The translations under genes were made by a program, and so were the position numbers. From positions 992,001 to 1,056,000 of the forward strand of contig JAWKVX010000002.1 of the NCBI GenBank assembly GCA_041397825.1: a stretch of 64,000 nt of DNA. Reading direction: 5' to 3'. Source of the DNA: JANNSX01 sp041397825. GTDB taxonomy: Bacteria; Pseudomonadota; Alphaproteobacteria; Rhizobiales; Hyphomicrobiaceae. How positions within the stretch are numbered: the stretch's first letter is position 1; each line of letters opens with the position of its first letter. This document shows positions 9,027 to 18,670 of the stretch, piece by piece. Below the pieces are notes generated by a model. It saw only the letters and a list, made by a program, of their open reading frames with translations, made no database searches and was not told the DNA's origin.

Positions 9027-10070
9027 ATGAAGTTGCATGCCAAGGTGACAGCACTTGCCGCCACCATTCTGTTCGGGCCGTGGTCGGCCGCCCAGGTCGC
9101 GTCCGCTGCCGACGTCAACGTCTACTCCTTCCGCGAGCCCAAGCTCATGGCGCCGCTGTTCGAGGCGTTCACCGCCAAGACCGGCATCGAGGTCAAGGTC
9201 GTGTTCGCCAAGGATGGACTGGTCGAGCGCATCAGTGCCGAGGGTGTGAACAGCCCGGCGGACGTGCTCTTGACCAACGAGCTCGGTCTACTCGTCCAGG
9301 CGCGCGACGCCGGCATCACTCAGCCGGTCGTGTCCGACGCGATCATGGCCGACGTGCCGGCCACCTACCGAGATCCGGCCGGCCATTGGATCGGATTGAC
9401 GCGTCGTGCGCGCGTCGTCTACGCCTCGAAGGCGCGGGTTTCCGAGACCGACATCACTTACGAGGATTTGGCGGACCCCAAGTGGAAGGGCAAGATCTGC
9501 TCGCGCTCCGGCCAGCACAGCTACAACATCGCGCTGATCGCCTCGATGATCGCCAATCATGATGCGGCCTACGCCGAGACGTGGCTCAAGGGCGTCAAGG
9601 AGAACCTGGCGCGGAAGCCCTCCGGCGGCGATCGCGACCAGGTCAAGGCCATCTATGCCGGCCAGTGCGACCTGGCCATCGGCAACACCTACTATATGGG
9701 GCTGATGCAGACGAACGAGCAGGAGCCCGAGCAGCGGACCTGGGCCGCGGCCGTCAAGGTGCTGTTTCCGAACGCCAAGGAGCGCGGCACACATGTCAAC
9801 CTGTCGGGCGCCGCGCTCATGAAGAATGCGCCGCATCCGGCGGCAGGTCTGGCCCTGATCGAGTTCCTTGCCTCGGGCGATGCGCAGGGCGTCTACGCCG
9901 GCACCAATCACGAGTACCCCGTCAAGGAAGGCGTGGCGCCTTCGGCCCTGGTCGAAAGCTGGGGCACGCTTCGGCCCGACCCCATGCCGATCGAGACGAT
10001 CGCCAAGCTCAGGAAGCAGGCGTCGGAACTTGTCGACAGGACCGGGTTCGACGACGGTCCGAGCTCGTAG
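9027..10070 (+). CDS. Ferric iron ABC transporter, periplasmic binding protein
   Basis: A 347-residue binding protein of the FbpA/FutA/AfuA type. A signal peptide of about 28 residues ends in VASAADVNVYS. The fold begins with VNVYSFREPKLMAPLFEAF, typical of this family. The twin iron-ligand tyrosines are in AIGNTYYMG (Tyr222 and Tyr223). It would capture Fe(3+) in the periplasm and pass it to the permease encoded 44 bases downstream. A strong A/T-rich promoter region precedes it. Length and motifs are normal. Confidence 0.95.
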   Translation: MKLHAKVTALAATILFGPWSAAQVASAADVNVYSFREPKLMAPLFEAFTAKTGIEVKVVFAKDGLVERISAEGVNSPADVLLTNELGLLVQARDAGITQPVVSDAIMADVPATYRDPAGHWIGLTRRARVVYASKARVSETDITYEDLADPKWKGKICSRSGQHSYNIALIASMIANHDAAYAETWLKGVKENLARKPSGGDRDQVKAIYAGQCDLAIGNTYYMGLMQTNEQEPEQRTWAAAVKVLFPNAKERGTHVNLSGAALMKNAPHPAAGLALIEFLASGDAQGVYAGTNHEYPVKEGVAPSALVESWGTLRPDPMPIETIAKLRKQASELVDRTGFDDGPSS

Positions 10071-10114
10071 GCGGACGTGACGGCCGCCGTGCGCTGGCGT
10101 AAGACGTCGACGAC

Positions 10115-11854
10115 ATGAAAACCGAGACCGTAGCACCATCGCGCGGCGGCAGGACGAGATCACTGCCGCCGCTTCGCGCATTCCGGGCCTGGCGACAGCG
10201 GCGCCGATCATCGCCGCTCTGGACGCTGATCGTCGCCGTGGCGCTGGCCTTGACGATGATACCGGTCGTCTCGATCGCCTGGCTCGCGCTCAGCGGCCAG
10301 GATAACAACTGGCGACATCTCGCCAGTACCGTGCTGCCGTCGGCGATCGCCACCACGCTGTGGCTCCTGATCGGGACGGGGCTGGTCGCGGGCGTCGTCG
10401 GCACGATGGCCGCCTGGCTGGTGACCCAGTATCGCTTTCCCGGCCGCGACCTCGCAGCCTGGCTGCTGCTGCTGCCTCTTGCCATTCCGACCTATATCGT
10501 CGCTTACAGCTATGGCGAGCTGATGGACTATGCCGGTCCGCTGCAGACCGGGCTTCGTTCGCTGCTGGGGTTCGAGGATCAGCGCGCCTACTGGTTTCCG
10601 GAGATACGATCGTTGCCGGGCGCCATGCTCGTGCTGGCAGCCGTGCTCTATCCCTACGTCTACCTGTCCATGCGGGCGAGCTTCCTCCAGCAGTCCGTCG
10701 GCACCCTCGAGGTCGCCCGAACGCTCGGATCGACGGTGACCGGTGCGTTCTTCCGGGTGGCGCTGCCGCTGGCGCGACCGGCACTGGCCGGCGGGATCGC
10801 CCTGGTCCTGATGGAAACGCTCAACGATCTCGGCGCCACGGAGTATTTCGGTGTCCGGACGCTGACGGTCACGGCCTATCAGACCTGGCTGCAGCGCTCG
10901 AGCCTCGCCGGCGCCGCCGAGATCGCCTCCATCACACTGCTGTTTGTTGTCATGGCCTATGCGTGCGAGCACTGGCTGAGAGGCAACGCCGCCTACCATG
11001 ACCCGGTGGCACAATGGCGAGCGGTACCCGAGGTCGAGGTGCCGGGCGTTGCCGGTTGGCTGCTGCTGCTGCTCGTCCTGGCACCCGTGCTGCTCGGTTT
11101 CGCCCTGCCGATGGCGATGCTGCTCTCCAGCGCCTGGACCTATTTGGGCGAGGTCGCAGCGCTGGCGTTCTGGCAAGCAGCCTTCAACAGCCTGGTCCTG
11201 GCCGCGCTGGCGGCTTCCGGGGCAACCGTGATCGCGCTCATTCTCGCCTATGCCAGAAGAGTCGCGCCCAACGGCTTCACGCGGCCCGCGGTTCGCCTTA
11301 CCGGCTTCGGCTATGCCCTGCCGGGAACGATTCTGGCGCTGGGGCTGCTCATCCCTCTCGCGCGTTTCGACAACTGGCTCGACGGATTGATGCGCGAGGG
11401 CTTTGGCTACTCGACGGGATTACTGTTGACCGGCTCGATCACGGCTGTGCTGATGGCCTATGTCATCCGCTTCATGGCGGTCGCGCTGTCGGCGACGGAA
11501 TCCGGGCTCTCCAGGTTGTCTCCCAACCTCGACGCCGCCGCCCGCACGCTCGGGGAGACGGCCTGGACGGCCCTCCGGCGCGTGCACTATCCGCTTCTGC
11601 GCCCGGCGATCGGCACGGCGCTGCTGCTCGTCTTCGTCGATGTCATGAAGGAGCTGCCGGCCACGCTGCTGCTGCGCCCGTTCGATTTCGAGACGCTGGC
11701 GACGCGCGTCTACGGGTTTGCTGCCATCGAGGCCTTCGAGGAGGCAGCCTTCGGTGCGTTGACGATCGTGCTGATCGGCCTTGTCCCGGTCATCTTGTTG
11801 AACTGGACGATCGTCGGCGGGCACCGAAATGTGAAGCGAGTTGTCAGGCCGTGA
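10115..11854 (+). CDS. Ferric iron ABC transporter, fused double permease
   Basis: A 579-residue inner-membrane protein with about 12 hydrophobic helices. It contains two binding-protein-dependent permease domains in tandem, as in FbpB/SfuB/AfuB: one at about 85-280 (EAA-loop region near LEVARTLGSTVTGAFFRVA) and one at about 360-570 (AARTLGETAWTALRRVHYP). It lies 44 bases after the binding-protein gene in the same direction, so they are probably co-transcribed. No ATP-binding subunit follows, so the importer must borrow an ATPase encoded elsewhere. The basic N-terminal 40 residues are cytoplasmic. Confidence 0.95.
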   Translation: MKTETVAPSRGGRTRSLPPLRAFRAWRQRRRSSPLWTLIVAVALALTMIPVVSIAWLALSGQDNNWRHLASTVLPSAIATTLWLLIGTGLVAGVVGTMAAWLVTQYRFPGRDLAAWLLLLPLAIPTYIVAYSYGELMDYAGPLQTGLRSLLGFEDQRAYWFPEIRSLPGAMLVLAAVLYPYVYLSMRASFLQQSVGTLEVARTLGSTVTGAFFRVALPLARPALAGGIALVLMETLNDLGATEYFGVRTLTVTAYQTWLQRSSLAGAAEIASITLLFVVMAYACEHWLRGNAAYHDPVAQWRAVPEVEVPGVAGWLLLLLVLAPVLLGFALPMAMLLSSAWTYLGEVAALAFWQAAFNSLVLAALAASGATVIALILAYARRVAPNGFTRPAVRLTGFGYALPGTILALGLLIPLARFDNWLDGLMREGFGYSTGLLLTGSITAVLMAYVIRFMAVALSATESGLSRLSPNLDAAARTLGETAWTALRRVHYPLLRPAIGTALLLVFVDVMKELPATLLLRPFDFETLATRVYGFAAIEAFEEAAFGALTIVLIGLVPVILLNWTIVGGHRNVKRVVRP

Positions 11855-11916
11855 CTGGAACCTCTGCCGGTTGAGCACCATTTGCAGAGTGTGCGGCAGA
11901 ACAAGGGTCCGGTCAC

Positions 11917-13290
11917 ATGCCCGAGAGATTCGACGCCATCATCATTGGCACCGGCCAGGCCGGGCCACCTCTCGCCGATCGGCTGGCGAGCGCCGGACTG
12001 AAGGTTGCGGTCATCGAGCGCCACCGTTTTGGCGGCACCTGCGTCAACACGGGATGTGTGCCGACGAAGACCATCGTCGCCAGCGCCTATGTTGCACGGT
12101 TGGCCGGGCGCGGCGCCGACTATGGCGTCATGACCGGTCCTGTCTCGGTCGACATGGCGAAGGTCAAGGCGCGGAAGGATGCCATCGTTGCGCGCGGGCA
12201 AAGAGGGATCGAAAGCTGGATGACCGGCCTCGATGGGGCAACCGTCATCCAAGGCCATGCGCGCTTCGAAGGGCCACGAACCGTTCGCGTGGGCGGGCGA
12301 TTGCTGGAGGCCGACAGGATCTTCATCAATGTGGGCGGGCGTGCGGCCGTGCCCGATTTGCGCGGTCTTGATCAGGTTTCCTTCCTGACGAACAGCTCTG
12401 TGCTCGACCTCGATATGACACCAGAGCATCTGGTCATTGTCGGTGGCAGCTACATCGGCCTCGAGTTCGCACAGGCGTTTCGCCGTTTCGGCGCAAAAGT
12501 GACGGTTGTCGAGATGGCGGATCGGATCGTGGCACGGGAGGATGCGGAAACTTCCGAGGCCATTGCCAGCATACTCGGCGATGAGGGAATCGAGATCAGG
12601 ACCGGCGCCAGATGTCTGGCCGTCGGAGGTACTGACGGCGACATCAGACTGCAACTCGGCTGCGACGGCGACGCGCAGAGCTTGACGGGAACACACCTGT
12701 TGCTCGCCGTAGGTCGCCGGCCCAACACCGACGATCTGGGTCTCGACAAGGCAGGGGTTGCAACCGATGCCAGGGGTTACATCACCGTCGATGACCAGTG
12801 CCGAACGAGTGTCGAAGGCATCTGGGCGCTGGGTGACGTCAACGGCCGTGGCGCCTTCACGCATACGTCGTTCAATGATTACGAGATCGTCGCCGCCAAC
12901 GTGCTCGACAACGATCCGCGCAAGATTTCCGATCGTATCCCGGCCTATGGCCTGTTCATCGATCCGCCGTTGGGCCGCGTGGGGATGACCGAGGCGGAAG
13001 TTCGCCAGAAAGGCATCAAGGCACTATCCGGCCGGCTCGAGATGACGTCGGTCGGGCGTGCCCGTGAGCGTGGCGAGACGAAGGGGTTCATGCGCGTCAT
13101 CGCGGACGCAGAAACAAAGCGCATCCTGGGGGCTTGCGTGCTCGGGATCGGCGGCGACGAGGTGATCCACACCTTCCTCGAGTTGATGGCAGCGGACGCG
13201 CCCTTTACCGCCATGGCCCGGAGCGTGCACATTCACCCGACCGTCTCTGAGTACCTGCCGGTTGTGCTCTCGAACATGGAGCCACTCTAG
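11917..13290 (+). CDS. FAD-dependent pyridine nucleotide-disulfide oxidoreductase (mercuric reductase-like)
   Basis: A 457-residue flavoprotein. The FAD-binding GTGQAG motif is at residues 11-16, the redox-active pair Cys42/Cys47 in GGTCVNTGCVPTK, the NAD(P)H-binding GGSYIGLEFA near 175, the second FAD motif GIWALGDVNGRG near 303, and the partner-subunit His-Glu pair in HIHPTVSEYLP near the C-terminus. It lacks the C-terminal cysteines and the N-terminal metal-binding domain of true mercuric reductase, so mercury reduction is not supported. It starts 62 bases after the iron permease and may be part of the same transcript. The substrate is unknown; a role in iron or redox metabolism would be a guess. 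Confidence 0.9.
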   Translation: MPERFDAIIIGTGQAGPPLADRLASAGLKVAVIERHRFGGTCVNTGCVPTKTIVASAYVARLAGRGADYGVMTGPVSVDMAKVKARKDAIVARGQRGIESWMTGLDGATVIQGHARFEGPRTVRVGGRLLEADRIFINVGGRAAVPDLRGLDQVSFLTNSSVLDLDMTPEHLVIVGGSYIGLEFAQAFRRFGAKVTVVEMADRIVAREDAETSEAIASILGDEGIEIRTGARCLAVGGTDGDIRLQLGCDGDAQSLTGTHLLLAVGRRPNTDDLGLDKAGVATDARGYITVDDQCRTSVEGIWALGDVNGRGAFTHTSFNDYEIVAANVLDNDPRKISDRIPAYGLFIDPPLGRVGMTEAEVRQKGIKALSGRLEMTSVGRARERGETKGFMRVIADAETKRILGACVLGIGGDEVIHTFLELMAADAPFTAMARSVHIHPTVSEYLPVVLSNMEPL

Positions 13291-13349
13291 GTTACGTTGG
13301 CGCACGCGTTGACGCCGCGTGTCGGCGCCCCGAGCTCCGCGAGGCCCAT

Positions 13350-14417
13350 TTACGAGTCCTTCGGCTGCGCGTCCTTGCGTCCCAGCCCGAGCCGTTCGCC
13401 AGCTTTGCGCTTCACGTAATCGACGGCACCGCCTCCGACCTCGCGGGTGATCAGGGCGATGACGGAGCCGGGGTTGGGAGCCTTTGCGTCCATGAAAGGC
13501 ATCGGCCGGCAGATTTCGATCGCCGCCGTGCCGAGGCGGGCCGTCATGGCGCCATTGAACAACCCCTCGCCAAGCTTGCGTCCGAACAACGGGGCGAGCC
13601 CCGAGGCGACGCCCGCCGGCACGAGATCGCCGGTGATGTCGATGCCGGTCGTTACCACAATGTGCTCGATGGACAGGCGCCCGAGCCTCAAGGCGCCCCA
13701 GGTGCCGGGGCGGCCACCGTAGAGCGTGGCGATCCGGCGGAGCATGCGCAGGTTTTCGACCGCGACGGTGCCGACATCGAGCAGAATGAAGGGGCTCAGC
13801 GCCGTGATCGTGGCGATGCGCTTGGCCGATGCGGTGACGATGGCCATCGCATCTGCGTCGAGCGGCGACATCAGGTGTCGCTCGGCAAGCACCATCCGCT
13901 CGCGCGCCGTGAGCACGTCCGTGCGATGCGCCTCGATCTCACGTCGGGGAAGGGACAGATCCGGCCGGTCGCCGTAGTGGTGGACAAGCTCGGCGACCAC
14001 GAGCCCCGCCGCCTTCGCGTTGTCGTCCCGGAGCGCGCGCTCGGTCGAGTGGCGGAGCGACTGCAGTCGCGAGAGGCCGATAATCGCTGCGAGCTCCCTA
14101 ACGATCAGAATCAGGAACGAGAACACCGCGACCCCGGCGATGCCCAAGGCCAGCCAGCCGAACCAGTCCTGTCGCTGGATCATGGAGATGGCCAGATCGT
14201 AGAGCCGAAGGCTGAGCGACATGACGATGAGGGCGGCGATGGCCTGGACAAGCAGCTTCAGCCAGCGCCAGCTGCCGGCGGATGTCGACAGGGGCCGGCG
14301 CTGCGCCGAGACCGCGAGGTCGGCCTGCGTGAATGTCTCGGTCGCCGAGCGCTCCTCGACATCGGTCTCTTCGAGCTCGAAAATCTGAGGCTTGCGACGC
14401 TCGTCGCTGGTCGTCAT
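13350..14417 (-). CDS. YcjF family (DUF697/TIGR01620) membrane protein
   Basis: A 355-residue inner-membrane protein. A hydrophilic, acidic N-terminus is followed by two helices at about 65-85 and 98-120 and a long DUF697-type C-terminal domain with hydrophobic patches (AKRIATITALSPFILLDVG). It almost always travels with YcjX, as here: its ATG overlaps the ycjX stop by four bases (14414-14417), implying translational coupling. In enterobacteria the pair sits next to the phage-shock genes; the molecular function is not known. Confidence 0.88.
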   Translation of the reverse strand: MTTSDERRKPQIFELEETDVEERSATETFTQADLAVSAQRRPLSTSAGSWRWLKLLVQAIAALIVMSLSLRLYDLAISMIQRQDWFGWLALGIAGVAVFSFLILIVRELAAIIGLSRLQSLRHSTERALRDDNAKAAGLVVAELVHHYGDRPDLSLPRREIEAHRTDVLTARERMVLAERHLMSPLDADAMAIVTASAKRIATITALSPFILLDVGTVAVENLRMLRRIATLYGGRPGTWGALRLGRLSIEHIVVTTGIDITGDLVPAGVASGLAPLFGRKLGEGLFNGAMTARLGTAAIEICRPMPFMDAKAPNPGSVIALITREVGGGAVDYVKRKAGERLGLGRKDAQPKDS

Positions 14418-15886
14418 GGCAGCCGGTCTCCGATCAGGAAGTCGATCACGCGGTCGAGGCGAATGTGAGGGAACGGCCCCGGCCGACCGGTCGAGGTGCG
14501 CGGTACGACAGGCGGGCGGAAACGCAGGAACCGGACATCGAGCGCGTCGCCGCTGGGTCCGGTCACGCCCGTCGACAAGGCCCGCTCAGGGTCGGCCGGC
14601 AGCTCGCCGGGATAGATTGCGATCTCGGTCTGGCCGTCGAACCGGCGCTGGCCGAGATGCTCGCCTGCGAGCGGGGTGCCGACGATGACCTGCAGACGCT
14701 TGCCGCCATTTGCCGTTTCCGCTTCCCGGGTGGTGCGGATCGCGGCCAGCGCCTCCGAGCGGATCATCGCACCCTCGAAATGGGCGCGCCCGGCGGCCGC
14801 GGTGACCATCCGGTCGAGGATGGCCTGCAGGCGGTCGTGGCTCGACTGGTGCAGATGGTCGGCCTTGGTGGCGGCAAAGACGATGCGGTCGATCCTGGGG
14901 CTGAACCACCGTGAGAGGAGGCTGTTGGCCCCCGGGCGAAAGCTCTTGAGGATGCCTTCGAGGGCGGCGGCGAGCTCGCCGACCGCCTCAGGGCCGAGGT
15001 TGAGGGCCGAAAGCACATCGACCAGCACGATCTGCCGGTCGAGCCTGGCGAAATGGTCCCGATAGAACGGCCGAACGACCTGGGAGACGTAGGCTCTGTA
15101 GCGCCGCTCGAGCTCGCCCGCCAGCGTTCCGGCCTGAGGCGAGGCCGGATGCCGGTCGATGGGCCAGAAGGTCAGCGCCGGCGATCCGTCGAGATCGGTC
15201 GGCAGCAGCATGCGGCCTGGCGAGAGGCCGGCGAACGGCGTTGCACGCTGGCGCGCCGTCGTCAGGTAGTGCCGATAAAGCGCCGTGCCCTTCGCGAGCG
15301 TGGGCTCGTCCGGCGGCTGCCCGGCATCCTGGGAGGCAAGGAACTCCAGGAAGTCCGCCGCCTCGGCGGCTCGCACGGGCTGACGGGCCGCGGCGAGCGT
15401 CCATTGGCACCAGGTCTGAAAGTCCATGTCGAGCAGCGCCAGATCGAGCAGCCACTCGCCTGGGTAGTCGACGATATCGAGATGCAGGCGCCGGAGCCCG
15501 AGGAGACGGCGGAGGACCGTCTCCGGCGCCACCTCGAGCGTCAGTCGAAGCTCGGAGATGCTGCGGGTGCCGTCCGGCCAGGTGGGCGACGCCGCCGTCA
15601 ATCGCGCCAGATGCTCCTCGAAGGGAAAGCGCGGAACCGTGTCGTCCGGCTGCGGTGTCAGGTAGGCCCGCTCGAGTCGGCCCTCGGCGGCCGCGCGCAA
15701 GAGCGGCAGGCGGGCGCCTGACGAGAGGCTCTGCACCAGCGCGGTGATGAAGACGGTCTTGCCCGCCCCCGAGAGGCCCGTCACGCCCAACCGGATCACA
15801 GGCTCGACCAGCGACTGGGCACGCTCGTTGGCGGCGCGCCATGCGCCAGTGGTGGATGCGGTCAGATCATCGAGGCGCAACGGCAT
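14414..15886 (-). CDS. YcjX family (DUF463) GTPase-like protein
   Basis: A 490-residue P-loop protein. The Walker A motif GLSGAGKT is at residues 37-44, and DIVDYPGEWLLDLALL is the conserved DUF463 switch-like segment. IVFAATKADHL near residue 335 corresponds to the base-recognition motif (T/NKxD). It is the first gene of the ycjX-ycjF pair and its stop overlaps the ycjF start. A stress-related role at the inner membrane is suspected from the enterobacterial context but unproven. The gene is divergent from the FAD oxidase gene, with about 110 bases between starts. Confidence 0.92.
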   Translation of the reverse strand: MPLRLDDLTASTTGAWRAANERAQSLVEPVIRLGVTGLSGAGKTVFITALVQSLSSGARLPLLRAAAEGRLERAYLTPQPDDTVPRFPFEEHLARLTAASPTWPDGTRSISELRLTLEVAPETVLRRLLGLRRLHLDIVDYPGEWLLDLALLDMDFQTWCQWTLAAARQPVRAAEAADFLEFLASQDAGQPPDEPTLAKGTALYRHYLTTARQRATPFAGLSPGRMLLPTDLDGSPALTFWPIDRHPASPQAGTLAGELERRYRAYVSQVVRPFYRDHFARLDRQIVLVDVLSALNLGPEAVGELAAALEGILKSFRPGANSLLSRWFSPRIDRIVFAATKADHLHQSSHDRLQAILDRMVTAAAGRAHFEGAMIRSEALAAIRTTREAETANGGKRLQVIVGTPLAGEHLGQRRFDGQTEIAIYPGELPADPERALSTGVTGPSGDALDVRFLRFRPPVVPRTSTGRPGPFPHIRLDRVIDFLIGDRLP

Positions 15887-15998
15887 CTCCGGTTGAACTC
15901 GCCCGTGCGGCGGTTCTTTACCATTTCGCCGCTTCTGGCAAACTCATGCTGCGCGGTCGTCCCTCAATATGGTGATGGGCTCCGACACGGAGAAGTGC

Positions 15999-17306
15999 AT
16001 GCAACTCGATGCCGGCTACCCAAGCACCTGGTACAGCGCCAGTTGCGATCTGCCGCCACGGCGACCGCCGCTCGAGGGCGAGTATCGAACCGAGATCGCG
16101 GTCGTGGGCGCCGGGCTCGCAGGATTGACGACGGCGCTGGAGTTGGTGCGCGAGCGGAAGGACGTGGTGCTGATCGAGGCCGAGCGCATCGGCTGGGGAG
16201 CATCCGGCCGGAATGGCGGCTTCGTGTCGGCGGGCTTCGCGCTGGGCATCGGCGAGGTTGCGAGACGCGTCGGAGAGGATCGGGCGCGGGAGCTCTTTGC
16301 CTTGTCGCGGGAGGGCGCTCTCTACGTCAGGAAGGCCGTGAACGAACTCGCACCCGGCGCGCTCATGGGCGAAGGCTGGCTGCTGGTCCACCGGTATCCC
16401 AATGCCGAAGGTGTGCGGACTTATGTCGAGACCCTGTCGGCGATCTCCGAGGCCCGGCGCGATACCTGGTCCGCCGACAAGACCCGATCGGTGCTCAAGA
16501 CCGACCGCTACTTCGAGGCCGTCTTCGATCCGGAGGCCTTTCATATCCATCCGCTGCGCTATTGCCTGGCGCTGGCGGCCGAGGTCGAGGCCAAAGGCGG
16601 AAGGATCCACGAGGCGAGTCGTGTGCGCTCGATCCGGGCTGATGGACGCACGCGCCGGGTCGAGACGGAGAAAGGCGTCATCGTCGCCGAACAGGTTGTG
16701 CTGGCGACTTCCGCCTACGACCGGCATCTGGTGCCGGCCATCGGTCGGGGCGTGCTGCCGGTCGCGACCTATGTTGCCGTGACGGAGCCGCTGGGGGCCC
16801 GGTTGGACAAGATCATCGCCACGCGAGCGGCCATCTCCGACGACCGGCGCGCCGGCGACTACTATCGGATCGTCGACGACGACCGGCTACTGTGGGGTGG
16901 CCGCATCACCACCCGGCGATCCGTGCCGGCGCATCTCGCCCGCGCGATGCGAGGCGACATGTTGTCGGTTTATCCGGAGCTCGGCGAGCCGCGGATCGAC
17001 TACGCCTGGCCAGGGCAGATGGCCTATGCGCTGCACAAGATGCCGATCATCACGCGCGCCGATCGCGGCCTCTGGGCGCTGACGGCCTTCGGCGGCCATG
17101 GCCTCAACACGACGGCGATGGCGGGCCGGCTCGTGGCGCGGGCCATCACGCGCCGCGACGACCGCTTCCGTCTGTTCACGGATTTCGGCCCGCGTTGGTT
17201 GGGGGGTCCCCTCGGCCAGGCCGGCGTGCAACTGAGCTACTGGGGGATGCAAGTCCGTGATCGCCTCGACGAGCGGCGGGGGCGGCGGAGCGCCTCCGCG
17301 CGCTGA
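15999..17306 (+). CDS. FAD-dependent amine oxidoreductase, PuuB-like
   Basis: A DAO-type flavoprotein of about 435 residues. The Rossmann motif VVGAGLAGLTTALEL near residue 28 and the ERIGWGASGRNGGFVSAG segment are typical of gamma-glutamylputrescine oxidase (PuuB) and its relatives. The C-terminal FAD motif is in TAFGGHGLNTTAMAG. I chose ATG 15999 because GGAGAAG lies just upstream; an in-frame ATG at 15969 would add ten residues. No other puu genes are adjacent, so the substrate may be a polyamine conjugate, an amino acid or another secondary amine. It is transcribed toward lexA, which runs convergently. Confidence 0.88.
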   Translation: MQLDAGYPSTWYSASCDLPPRRPPLEGEYRTEIAVVGAGLAGLTTALELVRERKDVVLIEAERIGWGASGRNGGFVSAGFALGIGEVARRVGEDRARELFALSREGALYVRKAVNELAPGALMGEGWLLVHRYPNAEGVRTYVETLSAISEARRDTWSADKTRSVLKTDRYFEAVFDPEAFHIHPLRYCLALAAEVEAKGGRIHEASRVRSIRADGRTRRVETEKGVIVAEQVVLATSAYDRHLVPAIGRGVLPVATYVAVTEPLGARLDKIIATRAAISDDRRAGDYYRIVDDDRLLWGGRITTRRSVPAHLARAMRGDMLSVYPELGEPRIDYAWPGQMAYALHKMPIITRADRGLWALTAFGGHGLNTTAMAGRLVARAITRRDDRFRLFTDFGPRWLGGPLGQAGVQLSYWGMQVRDRLDERRGRRSASAR

Positions 17307-17637
17307 CGGGTTCGATACGGCTTCGATATGGCCAGTCCGCGCCAGCCGGTTCGGCCGCCCTTGCCCTGAACCTGTCGAGGTCTCCGCCCATTGGCGTAGG
17401 TTGCCTTTGAGGGACATCCTGCCGTTCGCGTCCGGACACCGTCGCGGCGTTTTCTCGGAAGGCAACCTGACGCCCCGTCCGCCAGAGCGCCAGCGAAGTG
17501 CAGCACCGGTCTCCGCTCTCGGCGGCACGCCGCGGGGCAGATCTTCTGGCGTCCGCCACCCGTGCGTGCAGCGGTTTCGTCTGAGTGTCGCCACCTTCGG
17601 CTCGAGCCGACGAGGCTCGACACCGTGACACGCGCCC
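17307..17637. other. Gene-free gap between convergent genes
   Basis: No supportable coding region. It contains a single short stretch, CCTGAACCTGTCGAGG near 17365-17385, that resembles a widespread REP-like motif of alphaproteobacteria. I saw no second copy in this window. Confidence 0.4.
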
Positions 17638-18345
17638 TCAGTACCTCCTGAGCAGCGCCACGAGCTTGCCCTGGATGGCGACGCGATCGGGGCCGAAGAT
17701 GCGCGTCTCGTAGGCCGGGTTGGCGGCCTCGAGTGCGATGGAAGCGCCACGCCGGCGCAGCCGCTTCAACGTCGCCTCCTCGCTGTCGACGAGGGCGACG
17801 ACGATGTCGCCATTGTCGGCGGTATCGCCCCGCCGGATGACGACGGTATCGCCGTCGAAGATGCCGGCCTCGATCATCGAATCGCCTTTGACCTCGAGGG
17901 CGAAATGCTCGCCGCCGTCGATCATGCTCACCGGCACCGGGATGTTGTCCGAGTGATCCTGGATGGCGGAGATCGGCACGCCGGCGGCGATGCGGCCCAT
18001 CAGCGGCACGCTCATCGCGCCAGAGCCGCCGTCGGGCGGGTTGGCGAGGCTCGGCGCCGGGCGCCGGCCGCCGCCCTCGATCACGCTCGGCACGAAGCCG
18101 CGTCCGCTCTCGCGCGGTGTCTCCGCGAGCCCTTCCGGCAGCTTGATGACCTCGAGCGCGCGCGCCCGGTGCGGCAGCCGGCGGATGAAGCCGCGCTCCT
18201 CGAGCGCCATGATGAGGCGGTGAATGCCGGACTTCGACTTGAGCTCGAGCGCCTCCTTCATCTCGTCGAAGGAGGGCGGCACGCCGGTCTCCTGCAGCCG
18301 GCTGTTGATGAACAGCAGCAGCTCTTTCTGTTTGGACGTCAGCAT
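17638..18345 (-). CDS. lexA: LexA repressor of the SOS response
   Basis: A 235-residue LexA. The N-terminal winged helix starts MLTSKQKELLLFINSRLQ, with recognition region FDEMKEALELKSKSGIHRL. The self-cleavage bond is Ala121-Gly122 (RIAAGVPI), the catalytic Ser156 is in KGDSMIEAG and Lys194 in ATLKRL. The linker (about 75-112) is longer than in E. coli LexA, as usual in Rhizobiales. Start ATG 18345 has GGAG six bases upstream; a longer frame reads into the promoter. The SOS box at 18403-18417 predicts autorepression. Confidence 0.97.
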   Translation of the reverse strand: MLTSKQKELLLFINSRLQETGVPPSFDEMKEALELKSKSGIHRLIMALEERGFIRRLPHRARALEVIKLPEGLAETPRESGRGFVPSVIEGGGRRPAPSLANPPDGGSGAMSVPLMGRIAAGVPISAIQDHSDNIPVPVSMIDGGEHFALEVKGDSMIEAGIFDGDTVVIRRGDTADNGDIVVALVDSEEATLKRLRRRGASIALEAANPAYETRIFGPDRVAIQGKLVALLRRY

Positions 18346-18402
18346 GACGGGCTCCGGGTTGTTTGCGGGTCGACGCCGTACAAACCGGGAACACCCTAGC
18401 AT

Positions 18403-18417
18403 GTTCGCGGGATGTTC
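18403..18417 (-). promoter_or_regulatory. LexA operator (GTTC-N7-GTTC direct repeat)
   Basis: GTTC at 18403-18406 and GTTC at 18414-18417 are separated by exactly seven bases. This is the known LexA binding site of alphaproteobacteria, here about 58 bases upstream of the lexA start codon, consistent with autoregulation. Confidence 0.85.
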
Positions 18418-18670
18418 CGCAAGGGGGATATGCGAGGTCGGGTCGGCTACGAGAACGACCGCGGGTGCCGCCCGAAGTATGGCCCCCGGGTTTCGGAGGA
18501 GCGGCACGCGAAGCCAACACTCGCTCGTGTGCTGACTGGATCCCGGCTGTCACTGCACTGGCCCCACATGGTTTGGCCATTGAGGTGCTCGACACGAGGG
18601 CCAGCATGCAAACTGTGAACGCCCTGGCAGGTCAGTGTGATCTTCTGCAGTTGGGGCTGGTACGGTCGGA
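18418..18670. other. Gene-free gap between lexA operator and HNH gene
   Basis: Neither strand shows a supportable gene. The lexA promoter should lie near 18370-18420 on the reverse strand, but I could not pick a convincing -35/-10 pair. Confidence 0.4.

Noticed and set aside
11917..13290. Mercuric reductase (merA)
   Set aside because: The C-terminal metal-binding cysteines and the N-terminal mercury domain are missing, and no other mer gene is present.
17360..17390. REP-like element CCTGAACCTGTCGAGG
   Set aside because: It occurs once in the window, so a repeat family cannot be supported here.
18392..18406. GAAC ... GTTC inverted pair near lexA
   Set aside because: The spacing is ten bases, not the seven needed for an alphaproteobacterial LexA box; the direct repeat GTTC-N7-GTTC beside it fits exactly.
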